Below, one piece after another: positions 17,094-26,708 of a stretch of DNA of 41,516 nucleotides. This DNA comes from Candidatus Gastranaerophilales bacterium (GTDB taxonomy: Bacteria; Cyanobacteriota; Vampirovibrionia; Gastranaerophilales; Gastranaerophilaceae). Position 1 is the stretch's first letter. Each line of letters starts with the position of its first letter. The stretch is from contig CALVET010000051.1 of NCBI GenBank assembly GCA_944326675.1, positions 1 to 41,516 of the forward strand, in the 5' to 3' direction. Below the pieces are notes generated by a model, which was not told the DNA's origin, made no database searches, and saw nothing but the letters and a program-made list of their open reading frames with translations. Position numbers and translations under genes: made by a program.

Positions 17094-19088
17094 TTAGTCG
17101 TAATCTATTGCTGTAACACAGCGAACAGATTGAGCGTTATTTTTGTCTCTGGAACTTCTACTCCATGAGCCACTAGATAATTGATAATAATACGCATTGG
17201 TGGTATTGTAGCTTTGAGCCCAAATCATAGAAGGATAATAACTGTTATCACGGCAACCTGTGACACCATATGATGAACCTGTTCCATACCAATCGCATAT
17301 CTGGGGCCCTGCTGCACCTAAAGAAATTGTGTACTTGTACCAATTTGCCATTTCGGAATAATTTGGTAATCTCCAGGTTTTGCCTCCTGCTTTATAGCTA
17401 TCACATATATCTTTTGCAGCATACCAATTGCACACTGTTCTTGTGCAGCCTGAATATCCTCCATTATCAGAAGTATTTACATTATTACAGTCACCTGAAG
17501 TTGTATTTCCCCTCCAACAGCATTTTCCTGATGTACAAGCTGAACCTGCATTAACAACAGAAACTGTTGAAGCAATAGGAAGACCACCATCACCCATATT
17601 AAACTTTGTTACATATAAATTATCAACAGGAACAGCATCTTCAATTACCTTATAACATTTATTGTTATATGGATGTAAGTCATATCCGCTCTCACATGTC
17701 GTACACTGGCTTGATGTACAAGCTTCGCAATGAGTAAATTTTGACGAACAATCTGTGCAAGTTGAATTATTACTATATTGGCCCTTGGGACAATCTGATA
17801 CAGTTGCAACGCATCTTACTGTTGCAGCACTTCCCATTGTGGTATTACTTGTTGACCAACTTTGATTATTTAAATATGAAACATATGCATAAAAATAATT
17901 GCCGCTTTCATATTTTTGATTACTCCATACGTAGCCTGGAATGCAATTTCTATTGTAACTACCATAACATCTGGTGCTTTGATAACAAGTTGCATAAGTA
18001 TTTTGTCTATCTTGGGTATAATTGCATAACTGCAAACCTGCAACATCTTGACCTACCGTATATGCGTTCCATCCGTTCATTTCAGCCTGAGTCGGTAACC
18101 TCCAGCTTTCCCCGTTTAAATCAAAACGAGCACAAATTTCTCTTGCTGCCTCCCAATTACAAACAGTTCTTGTACAACCGTTATAACCGCCGTTATAGGA
18201 ATTGCATGACTGACTTGTTGTTCCTTTCCAGCAGCATTTACCTGATTCGCAAGCGCCTGCAGAGCTTCCTGCTGTAAGCACCGTAACAGTTTGCGGAATA
18301 GTAAAATTTGGCTTATCTCCCATGTTAAACTTGGTTACATATAAATTTCCGATTTGTATAACGTCATCCATGCTTTCTATGCATCTACCTTCAGAAAGCA
18401 AAGTGCCTTCGGCACATTTGGTACACCCTGTTCCATTACAAATTTCACAATTTTTGAATTTATCAGAACATTTTTCTTCAACACCATCTTTACAATATGA
18501 CCCCTCTGGACAGGGAGCACAAATATGAGAACCGTTTTCAAGAGTAGGGGCAGTGTTTTCACTGCATTTTACCTGTGTATCTTGATTACATATATATCCT
18601 TTAGGACATTCTACACAAGCTGTTTTATCATCATTAGGCCAAAAACCGGGTTCGCAATACTTACATTCTTTTCCGTTATCTGAATATTTTCCGTTAGGAC
18701 ACGCTATACACGTACTATCAACCAACCTATAACCGTTTTTACATTGTATACAAGCAGTATTAGTAAATTTAATACAATTAGGATATTCACTTGTAGGACA
18801 TTCTTTACAAGAACAATTTGTTGAATCCTGACATTGACCATCAGGGCATGTTTTTGCACAACTTAAACACTCGCTTGATGTACATAATAAACAATCAGAT
18901 GAAAATTTTGAACTGCAATCAGCGCTTATTGAAGGGGTGCTTGTATTTCCGCCGCCTCCTCCAAAACCGAATACGCTGGATGAGAACTTTTTAGTAATTA
19001 AAGGTGCAAAAGCAGCCGTAATACAGCTTATTACGATAAGCGAAATCAGCAACTCCACCAAGGAGAAGCCCTTTTTTATGTTATTCAT
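17094..19088 (-). CDS. large Cys-rich prepilin-like surface protein with two similar C-terminal modules
   Basis: This 664-residue protein begins with a type IV prepilin/pseudopilin leader: a short basic stretch, the cleavage site G-FSLVE at residues 8-13, and a hydrophobic helix to about 33 ending ITKKFSSS. A Cys-rich region follows (about 55-240) with many CxxC and Cys-Pro pairs like furin/EGF-type repeats (CPNGKYSDNGKECKYC, CPKGYICN). Two related modules of about 180-190 residues come next, each starting NLYVTKFNMGD, containing SGKCCW, GCTRTVCNW and WRLP (DUF1566-like SWRLP/TWRLP), and ending in RCV. A second Cys-rich linker (about 435-480) separates them. It is probably exported and assembled or retained by a type II/IV pilus-like machine. 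AAAGG precedes the ATG. Confidence 0.8.
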   Translation of the reverse strand: MNNIKKGFSLVELLISLIVISCITAAFAPLITKKFSSSVFGFGGGGGNTSTPSISADCSSKFSSDCLLCTSSECLSCAKTCPDGQCQDSTNCSCKECPTSEYPNCIKFTNTACIQCKNGYRLVDSTCIACPNGKYSDNGKECKYCEPGFWPNDDKTACVECPKGYICNQDTQVKCSENTAPTLENGSHICAPCPEGSYCKDGVEEKCSDKFKNCEICNGTGCTKCAEGTLLSEGRCIESMDDVIQIGNLYVTKFNMGDKPNFTIPQTVTVLTAGSSAGACESGKCCWKGTTSQSCNSYNGGYNGCTRTVCNWEAAREICARFDLNGESWRLPTQAEMNGWNAYTVGQDVAGLQLCNYTQDRQNTYATCYQSTRCYGSYNRNCIPGYVWSNQKYESGNYFYAYVSYLNNQSWSTSNTTMGSAATVRCVATVSDCPKGQYSNNSTCTDCSSKFTHCEACTSSQCTTCESGYDLHPYNNKCYKVIEDAVPVDNLYVTKFNMGDGGLPIASTVSVVNAGSACTSGKCCWRGNTTSGDCNNVNTSDNGGYSGCTRTVCNWYAAKDICDSYKAGGKTWRLPNYSEMANWYKYTISLGAAGPQICDWYGTGSSYGVTGCRDNSYYPSMIWAQSYNTTNAYYYQLSSGSWSRSSRDKNNAQSVRCVTAIDYD

Positions 19089-19130
19089 TGTGTTTTACCT
19101 TTTAAATGATATTTTTAATCAAAATTTTAC

Positions 19131-19136
19131 ATTATA
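19131..19136 (-). promoter_or_regulatory. -10 element upstream of the prepilin-like gene
   Basis: A perfect TATAAT is read on the minus strand, 42 bases before the ATG at 19088, with a weak AT-rich -35 region. The inverted repeat at 19162-19180 lies just upstream of where polymerase would bind. Confidence 0.4.
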
Positions 19137-19161
19137 ATTCTATAAATTACAACTAAAAAAT

Positions 19162-19180
19162 AGAATTTTTTAAAAATTCT
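19162..19180. promoter_or_regulatory. perfect 9-bp inverted repeat between the prepilin-like and XRE genes
   Basis: AGAATTTTT-T-AAAAATTCT is a perfect dyad of 19 bases in the divergent promoter region, next to a gene for an XRE regulator. It is a candidate operator. It is nearly all A/T, so chance is possible. Confidence 0.35.
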
Positions 19181-19245
19181 CATTTAAAATAAGTTATTAT
19201 GTACCGTTTTTGAAATTAGAATTTTATCATCAACGGGGGGAGATT

Positions 19246-20887
<1,642 letters not shown>

Positions 20888-20903
20888 TTAATTAATTGAC
20901 TAT

Positions 20904-20939
20904 ATTATTTTACTATGAAAAATTTTATAGTAAAATAAT
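20904..20939. promoter_or_regulatory. 13-bp perfect inverted repeat in the purA-cysS divergent promoter region
   Basis: The arms ATTATTTTACTAT (20904-20916) and ATAGTAAAATAAT (20927-20939) are perfect complements around a 10-base centre, and 3 more pairs form inside after one mismatch. The right arm contains a TAAAAT (20931-20936) 6 bases before the cysS ATG, usable as a -10 with TTTACT (20909-20914) as -35. A protein bound here would cover promoters of both genes. Confidence 0.5.
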
Positions 20940-20942
20940 CGT

Positions 20943-22340
20943 ATGTTAAAAATATATAATACTTTATCAAATACAATTGAAGAATTTCATCCTATTGAAC
21001 AAAACAAAGTAAAAATGTATGTCTGCGGTCCTACCGTGTATGATAATGCGCATTTAGGGCATGCAAGATGTTATATAACTTGGGATGTTTTATATCGTTA
21101 TTTAAAATTTTTAGGTTACGAAGTTACATATTGCAGAAACGTAACCGACGTTGATGATAAAATTCTTAAAAAGGCGGATGAGCAAGGTGTTGAACCGTCT
21201 GTAATTACTGATAAATATTATAAATCTTTTATTAATTCAATGAACAATTTAAATGTTCTTAAACCCGATATTGAACCAAGGGCAACAAAAACTATAGGCG
21301 AGATGATTGCCATGGTTAAAAAATTGGAAGCCAATGGCTTTGCATACGCTGTTGACGGAGATGTTTATTTTAGAGTTGAAAAATATAAAAAATATGGTGA
21401 ATTATCTTCTCAACCGATAAAAGACTTATTAAACGGTGCTCGTGTTGAAGCAAACGACAAAAAAGAAAGCCCGCTTGATTTTGCATTGTGGAAAAAAGAT
21501 GAGCTCCACGGTTATAATTCTCCTTGGGGCAAGGGTCGTCCGGGGTGGCATATTGAGTGTTCTGCTATGAATAAAAAATATTTAGGTGAAACAATTGATA
21601 TCCATGCAGGCGGTGCTGATTTAGCTTTTCCTCATCATGAAAATGAAAGAGCTCAATCAGAATGTGCCAACGGGTGCATGTTCAGCAAATATTGGATGCA
21701 TAACGGCTTTGTTACAATTAACAAAGAAAAAATGTCAAAATCATTGAATAATTTTTTAACTATTGATGATGTATTAAAAAATTATGATACAAACGCTATA
21801 AGATTGTTTATTTTAACAAACCACTACAGAATGCCTGTTGAATTTAATGATAGCGGTTTAACAGCTGCTAAAAACGGCGCAAAACGTCTTATTAATTCGA
21901 TTGCAGGCATGGAAATTAAAGATGAATATAATAATGAAGCAGTTGAAGAATTTAAAAATGCCATGGATGAAGATTTAAATACTTCAAAAGCTTTGGCTGT
22001 ATTATTTTCTTTGGTTGACAAAATTAAAAAAGGAATAGATAAAAATATAAACGCAAATACTCTTGTATATTTGGGTTCTGTTTTAGGGTTTGATTTTTCG
22101 CTATCTCAAAAAGAAATTTCTATTGAAGAATTAAATGAAATTGTTAAACCTTTATATGATGAATTTAATCTTGATAAAGAGTTATCAGCTAAAGAAGCAA
22201 TTGATAAAATAATTGAACTAAGAAAACAAGCAAGAGAAAATAAAGATTGGCAAAAATCTGATGAAATTAGAGATAAGCTCTTGGCGCATAAAATTCAATT
22301 AAAAGATTCAAAAGAAGGTACAACTTGGCAAATTCTTTAG
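20943..22340 (+). CDS. cysS: cysteinyl-tRNA synthetase
   Basis: This class Ia synthetase (465 residues) charges tRNA-Cys. The zinc/substrate Cys28 is in MYVCGPTVYDNAHLGHAR, which also contains the HIGH-type motif HLGH. CRNVTDVDDKI, the GRPGWHIECSAMN zinc ligand segment and HHENERAQSECANG follow, and KMSKSLNN is the KMSKS loop. The C-terminal anticodon region is regular. No Shine-Dalgarno is visible; a -10-like TAAAAT ends 6 bases before the ATG. The stop lies 16 bases inside the following rsmI frame. Confidence 0.97.
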   Translation: MLKIYNTLSNTIEEFHPIEQNKVKMYVCGPTVYDNAHLGHARCYITWDVLYRYLKFLGYEVTYCRNVTDVDDKILKKADEQGVEPSVITDKYYKSFINSMNNLNVLKPDIEPRATKTIGEMIAMVKKLEANGFAYAVDGDVYFRVEKYKKYGELSSQPIKDLLNGARVEANDKKESPLDFALWKKDELHGYNSPWGKGRPGWHIECSAMNKKYLGETIDIHAGGADLAFPHHENERAQSECANGCMFSKYWMHNGFVTINKEKMSKSLNNFLTIDDVLKNYDTNAIRLFILTNHYRMPVEFNDSGLTAAKNGAKRLINSIAGMEIKDEYNNEAVEEFKNAMDEDLNTSKALAVLFSLVDKIKKGIDKNINANTLVYLGSVLGFDFSLSQKEISIEELNEIVKPLYDEFNLDKELSAKEAIDKIIELRKQARENKDWQKSDEIRDKLLAHKIQLKDSKEGTTWQIL

Positions 22341-23149
22341 AAACTGCTCTTTATTGTGTGGCTACGCCTATCGGAAATCTTGAAGATATAACCCTTAGGG
22401 CGCTTGATGTTTTAAAAAATGTTGATATTATAGCAGCTGAAGACACAAGAACAACTCAAGTATTATTAAATAAATATTCAATTACAACAAAGCTTGTAAG
22501 TTACCATAAGTTCAGCGAATCTTCAAGGGTTGATTTGTTTTTGAACTATTTAAAAGAAGGAAAATCAATTGCGCTTGTATCAGACGCAGGAACTCCTTTA
22601 ATATCTGATCCGGGGAATGTTTTGGTTGAGGCTGTTTTAAAAGAAGGTTTTAGAGTTATTCCGATTTCAGGAGCAAGTGCTGTAACGACTCTATTATCAG
22701 CTGTTTCAAGACAAGATGAAGATTTTAAATTTATCGGTTTTATTGATAGAACAAAAAACAAAATTAAAGAAACAATAATTAAAAATAACCATGAAAATCT
22801 AATTTTTTATGAAAGCCCCCTAAGGCTGATTGACACTCTTGAAGTAATTTTTGAAATTTATCCGAATAAAAAAGTAACAATTGCAAGAGAATTAACAAAA
22901 AAATTCGAAGAAATTATAACCGATAATATTAAAAATATTATTGAATATTACAAAAATAATACCCTAAAAGGTGAAATTGCGGTTTTGTTACATAAATCAA
23001 TTGAAGAAGATGAAATTGATATTGATGAAAAAATAAGAAAATTAAAAGCTCTGAAATTAAAAGATAAAGAAATATCATTGATTTTATCAGAGCTTTATAA
23101 TGTAAATAAAAATCTAGTTTATAAAAAGTGTTTGGATTTTAAGCATTAA
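22325..23149 (+). CDS. rsmI: 16S rRNA (cytidine-1402-2'-O)-methyltransferase RsmI
   Basis: RsmI methylates the ribose of C1402 in the decoding centre of 16S rRNA using S-adenosylmethionine. This 274-residue protein shows the tetrapyrrole-methylase fold: CVATPIGNLEDITLRAL (11-27), AAEDTRTTQVLLNKY near 38-52, VSDAGTPLISDPG (about 82-94), ISGASAV and FIGFIDR, then FYESPLRL. The start is TTG 22325, the only in-frame start before the conserved ATPIGNLED. It overlaps cysS by 16 bases, so the two are cotranscribed. It is convergent with, and overlaps by 11 bases, the Cys-rich protein gene. Confidence 0.94.
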   Translation: MANSLETALYCVATPIGNLEDITLRALDVLKNVDIIAAEDTRTTQVLLNKYSITTKLVSYHKFSESSRVDLFLNYLKEGKSIALVSDAGTPLISDPGNVLVEAVLKEGFRVIPISGASAVTTLLSAVSRQDEDFKFIGFIDRTKNKIKETIIKNNHENLIFYESPLRLIDTLEVIFEIYPNKKVTIARELTKKFEEIITDNIKNIIEYYKNNTLKGEIAVLLHKSIEEDEIDIDEKIRKLKALKLKDKEISLILSELYNVNKNLVYKKCLDFKH

Positions 23150-23555
23150 TTTTAATTTCAGCCAGCATTTCGTCTAAAATTTTAGCGCAATCATAAACCA
23201 TGTTTGAACAGTGCTTTTTTCTTTCCGGAGAATGAAAATCTTTAAAATCCTTTGTTAAGACTTTACAACAAGTTACTTTATGAATTTTAGTAAATCTTTG
23301 ATAAAATTCTTTTGCCAAGGCTCTTGCAGAATTATCTTGGTATTTTCCGTGTAAATATCCTAAAACAATCTGAGAACCTGCAATAGCGCCACATAAACAT
23401 CCTGAACCCATACCGCCTGAAAAAGAGGTTGCTGCACTGATTAGTTCTTTTGGAACAAGCCCCAATTCATAAGCCGATTTTACAATTGATTCAGAACAGG
23501 AAAAACCTTCCTCAAGAAAAAATTTTGGAGCTAAAGATTGAAAATTTTTATCCAT
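23139..23555 (-). CDS. C_GCAxxG_C_C family Cys-rich (redox-type) protein
   Basis: This 138-residue protein has the spaced-cysteine pattern of the C_GCAxxG_C_C family: EGFSCSE (Cys20), GSGCLCGAIAGSQIVLG (Cys53, Cys55), then CC near 90 and two more cysteines in KKHCSNMVYDCAKIL. The family is common in anaerobes, is probably redox-active or metal-binding, and has no settled function. It lies downstream of dgkA on the same strand (14 bases apart), and may share the transcript that begins at the 7TM-HD gene. Confidence 0.85.
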   Translation of the reverse strand: MDKNFQSLAPKFFLEEGFSCSESIVKSAYELGLVPKELISAATSFSGGMGSGCLCGAIAGSQIVLGYLHGKYQDNSARALAKEFYQRFTKIHKVTCCKVLTKDFKDFHSPERKKHCSNMVYDCAKILDEMLAEIKINA

Positions 23556-23569
23556 ATTTGCCTTTCTAA

Positions 23570-23950
23570 TTAATTATAATACAGTTGATAAATTTTACTT
23601 CCGTATATCAATAATGATATTATTGCGCTTGTGGTAGCCGATAATAAAACTGCACCTGCCGCAATATCTTTAGATAATTTTGCTAATTTTGCCCATTTGT
23701 TTTTGTAATATGCGTCAATCACAAATTCAATAACGGAATTCATCATCTCCATTACAAGCACAAAGGTGTTTGCAAATAATATAATACAAAATTCAACAAT
23801 ATCGACTCTTAGCAAAAAAGCTATTGAAAGAGTAAAAAAAGCAATTACAAGATGTTTTCTGAAATTTCTTTGCGAGCGAAAAGCAAGCCTTAAGCCGTTT
23901 AGTGCAAACATTAAACTTTTTTGAAAACTTCTTGACTGAAATTTATTCAT
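23570..23950 (-). CDS. dgkA: diacylglycerol kinase-type protein (undecaprenol kinase-like)
   Basis: This is a small trimeric-type membrane kinase of 126 residues. After a basic N-terminal amphipathic stretch (SFQKSLMFALNGLRLAFRSQRNFRKH) there are three membrane helices (about 36-52, 55-72, 97-118). The active-site segments are EMMNSVIEFVID (in place of the more usual E-N-T-A-I-E) and SKDIAAGAVLLSA. Gram-positive-type members phosphorylate undecaprenol rather than diacylglycerol. Gene order 7TM-HD, ybeY, dgkA is a conserved string in Firmicutes and others. It overlaps ybeY by 4 bases. Confidence 0.9.
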   Translation of the reverse strand: MNKFQSRSFQKSLMFALNGLRLAFRSQRNFRKHLVIAFFTLSIAFLLRVDIVEFCIILFANTFVLVMEMMNSVIEFVIDAYYKNKWAKLAKLSKDIAAGAVLLSATTSAIISLLIYGSKIYQLYYN

Positions 23951-24435
23951 AATTCCCCTAAGACTTTGTTTTGAATATTTACAACAAAATCGTAATCCTT
24001 TTTTTCTAAATGGTCAAATCCAAATAAATGTAAAATTCCATGGCAAATTAAAGTTAAAATTTCTTTTTCCAGAGTTTCTTTTTTTTGTTTATTTGCTGTT
24101 TCGATTGATATAATAATTTGACCTAAATCAGCCGTTTTTCTATAGATTATTGAATTAATATCATCAACAAATAATGAAAAAGTTATAACATCTGTCGGTT
24201 TATCTTTAAATCTGTATTCTTTATTTATTTGATGAATTGTTTTATCGCAGCAAAAAGAAATATCAAATCTTATTTTAGAAATTTTTTCATTAAAAATTTT
24301 GCTTGTTTTTAACTCTTTTAAATTAAGCATAATATCAAGCATTTCTTTGATTTTCGGTTTTAAGTTTTTGAAGGTTATATTGTATTTTTTTAAATTAATA
24401 TCATCAATTTTTGATATTGTAAAAGAGCTATTCAT
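23947..24435 (-). CDS. ybeY: endoribonuclease YbeY (rRNA maturation factor)
   Basis: YbeY is a zinc-dependent RNase needed for 16S rRNA 3' end maturation and ribosome quality control. The metal motif HGILHLFGFDH is near the C-terminus, preceded by the conserved KEYRFKDKPTDVITFSL and the DLGQIIIS strand. ATG 24435 (162 residues) is preferred over the upstream in-frame ATG 24492, because AAGGAT lies 8 bases before it and the longer form would add 19 uncharacteristic residues inside the preceding gene. It overlaps the 7TM-HD gene by 8 bases and dgkA by 4. Confidence 0.92.
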   Translation of the reverse strand: MNSSFTISKIDDINLKKYNITFKNLKPKIKEMLDIMLNLKELKTSKIFNEKISKIRFDISFCCDKTIHQINKEYRFKDKPTDVITFSLFVDDINSIIYRKTADLGQIIISIETANKQKKETLEKEILTLICHGILHLFGFDHLEKKDYDFVVNIQNKVLGEL

Positions 24436-26632
24436 TATTATCCTTGTTTGATTTATCTTGTAATTCCTGAATTTTTCTTTCAAATTCATCATCGGTTGTA
24501 TTTTGGATTGTTATTTTGTTTTTATCTGCTATTTCGTTCATAACTCTTTCTTGATATTTAATTCTATCATGCTGCATACCTCTTAGTATTTTATTAAAGG
24601 TCATGGCAATTATTTTAATATCTTTTAAAGTTAGAGGGCTGTCTGATAATTGACCGTCATTTAATCTTTCTGTGAAAATTTTATTAACTATTGCTTCAAT
24701 TTCTTCTTGAGTCGGCTTCTTAAGAGAACGAACAGCGCTTTCTAATGCGTCTGCCAGCATTAAAATAGCGGTTTCTTTTGTTTGGGGTTTTGGTCCGGGG
24801 TAGCGGAATTGATTTTCAGATACATTTTCAATTCCTTCTTGTTCTATTGCTTTATTATAAAAGTGTCCGGCAAGACTTTCTCCGTGGTGTTGTTGTATAA
24901 AATCAATAATAACTTGAGGAAGTCCGTATTTTTTAGCTATTTCGATACCGTCTTTAGTATGAAGTGTAATAACCATTTTGCTTTGTCTTGGCGTTAGTGT
25001 TGTGTGGGGGTTTTCAACTCCAAAATAAGATTGGTTTTCGATAAAGAATAACGGTCTTTGAAGTTTGCCGATGTCATGGTAAAAAGCACCTACTCTTGCT
25101 AAAATTGAATCTGCTCCAATGGCTGCAGCTGCTGCTTCACAAAGATTTGCAACCATTAAAGAATGATGAAAAGTTCCCGGAGCTGAGCTTCTCATTTTTG
25201 TTAAAAGCTCTTGATTTTGGTCTGCAAGTTCAATAAGTCCGTAGGGTGAAATGATTTTGAATACTTTTTCTATGATTGGTATCAAAAACATTGCTATCAT
25301 AGATGAAATTATACCGTTTAAGAGCCCCACAAAAGGATTTTGTGCCTGATATTGCAAAAATTTAGAAACGGCTTGTGTTTGAATTTCAAAACACAAAACG
25401 AAAAACATTGCAAAAAACATGATAATCCCGATTTGTACACCGCACCAGATTATATCAAATCTTTTTGAATATGAAATTCTTGATACAAGATAGCTTGAAG
25501 TTAATATTGCAATTATAAAAACATATACGTGTTGAGGGTCGAAAAATAGTGTTACCGCTAATATTGCAAGCATTAAAATGGAAACCAAAAAAGACAATAT
25601 GGGATTGGTAAAAATTGCAAGTATCATTGTAAAGGCAACAAAAGGCATAATATAGTTAGATATCAGGCTTGAGTTTGATATTAAAATGCAAATATACGTT
25701 AAAACTATGGAAGAGGCCGCAATGTATGCCATGTATCTTGGTGTATAGAATTTTTTTTCATATTTTTGTATATATAAAATCAGGCAATACATTGTTAAGC
25801 AAACAATGGCAAAAATCCCGAATACACCACCTTTGTTGAGTTCTAATACATTGTAGCCTGATTGTTTCAGCGCATCTTTTTTCAATTGAGTAACTTTTTC
25901 ACCCAGTTGAAGAATTTTATCTCCCTTTTTAAAAGATACAACATAAGGTTTAACTGCATTTTTGGCATTTTTTCTTGCAATTTCCGTTGCATATTCATCG
26001 ATTATTAAGTTTGGAATAACAGAGTGTTCGATTAAACCGGAAATTAGCGGATATTGACTTTTTTTAACGTGCAATCCGAGGGTTTTTTCGATAAAATCTT
26101 CGCTTAAAAAGTTTTTAACGTCTGTGTCAAACACACCTACGTTTAACAGTTCATTCAGGATGTATTTTGTATTTGTGAATGCTGAATTTAAATTGGTTTC
26201 AGATGATGTCAGAATATAGGTTATGGCTGTTTTTTTTCTTTCCGAGTCATTTATTTCCAATAAGTCAAAAAGTTCTTTTTGTTTGATTTGGTATGTCTTT
26301 TTTTCTTTTTTAATTTTTTCAATGTTGTCAATTGCTTTTTGTAGGTCTGTTTTGATGTAATCTCCTTCAACGGGAACAACAATAGGGCGGATTTTATTTG
26401 CAACCTCTCTTTTAATTAGTTCGGTTCTTTGTTTATCAATAACTTCAAAGTTGTTTTTAGCCAAGATTGTTTTTTGTGCAATTCCGTTTACTATTATGTT
26501 TTGGTACAGATAATATCTTACTGAAAGCAGCGATGTTATTATCAGTGCCACAAAAATAAAAGCAAAAACTCCTGCTGCTTTTGATGTTTGAAACAAGTCT
26601 TCGTTTTTAAATATATTAAAAAATTTTTTCAT
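24428..26632 (-). CDS. pgpH: 7TM-HD family cyclic-di-AMP phosphodiesterase (PgpH/YqfF type)
   Basis: This 734-residue membrane protein has the PgpH layout. One membrane helix lies at about 20-42 and an extracytoplasmic 7TMR-HDED domain at about 45-265. Seven helices follow (about 270-465), then a cytoplasmic HD domain (about 480-640) with HHSLMVANLCEAAA, FYHDIGKLQRPLFF and IQQHHGES as metal ligands. Known members hydrolyse c-di-AMP and so affect potassium and osmotic balance. It heads the minus-strand string with ybeY and dgkA. Whether this organism makes c-di-AMP is not shown within the window. Confidence 0.92.
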   Translation of the reverse strand: MKKFFNIFKNEDLFQTSKAAGVFAFIFVALIITSLLSVRYYLYQNIIVNGIAQKTILAKNNFEVIDKQRTELIKREVANKIRPIVVPVEGDYIKTDLQKAIDNIEKIKKEKKTYQIKQKELFDLLEINDSERKKTAITYILTSSETNLNSAFTNTKYILNELLNVGVFDTDVKNFLSEDFIEKTLGLHVKKSQYPLISGLIEHSVIPNLIIDEYATEIARKNAKNAVKPYVVSFKKGDKILQLGEKVTQLKKDALKQSGYNVLELNKGGVFGIFAIVCLTMYCLILYIQKYEKKFYTPRYMAYIAASSIVLTYICILISNSSLISNYIMPFVAFTMILAIFTNPILSFLVSILMLAILAVTLFFDPQHVYVFIIAILTSSYLVSRISYSKRFDIIWCGVQIGIIMFFAMFFVLCFEIQTQAVSKFLQYQAQNPFVGLLNGIISSMIAMFLIPIIEKVFKIISPYGLIELADQNQELLTKMRSSAPGTFHHSLMVANLCEAAAAAIGADSILARVGAFYHDIGKLQRPLFFIENQSYFGVENPHTTLTPRQSKMVITLHTKDGIEIAKKYGLPQVIIDFIQQHHGESLAGHFYNKAIEQEGIENVSENQFRYPGPKPQTKETAILMLADALESAVRSLKKPTQEEIEAIVNKIFTERLNDGQLSDSPLTLKDIKIIAMTFNKILRGMQHDRIKYQERVMNEIADKNKITIQNTTDDEFERKIQELQDKSNKDNNE

Positions 26633-26708
26633 TAAAAAACCCTAAATACTAAAAATTACATCTTAATTATTATACACTAAATTTATTTTTCCTATATACT
26701 TTTATATT

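Noticed and set aside
17270-18528. Plus-strand open frames opposite the prepilin-like gene
   Set aside because: They are Leu/His/Tyr-rich shadow frames of a Cys-rich gene that has a clear leader, motifs and terminator on the minus strand.
19210-19245. TTG start for the XRE regulator
   Set aside because: It would bury the GGGGGGAG ribosome site inside the gene; ATG 19246 fits better.
24436-24492. Longer N-terminus for YbeY starting at 24492
   Set aside because: The extension lies inside the 7TM-HD gene, is not YbeY-like, and the internal ATG at 24435 has a good ribosome site.
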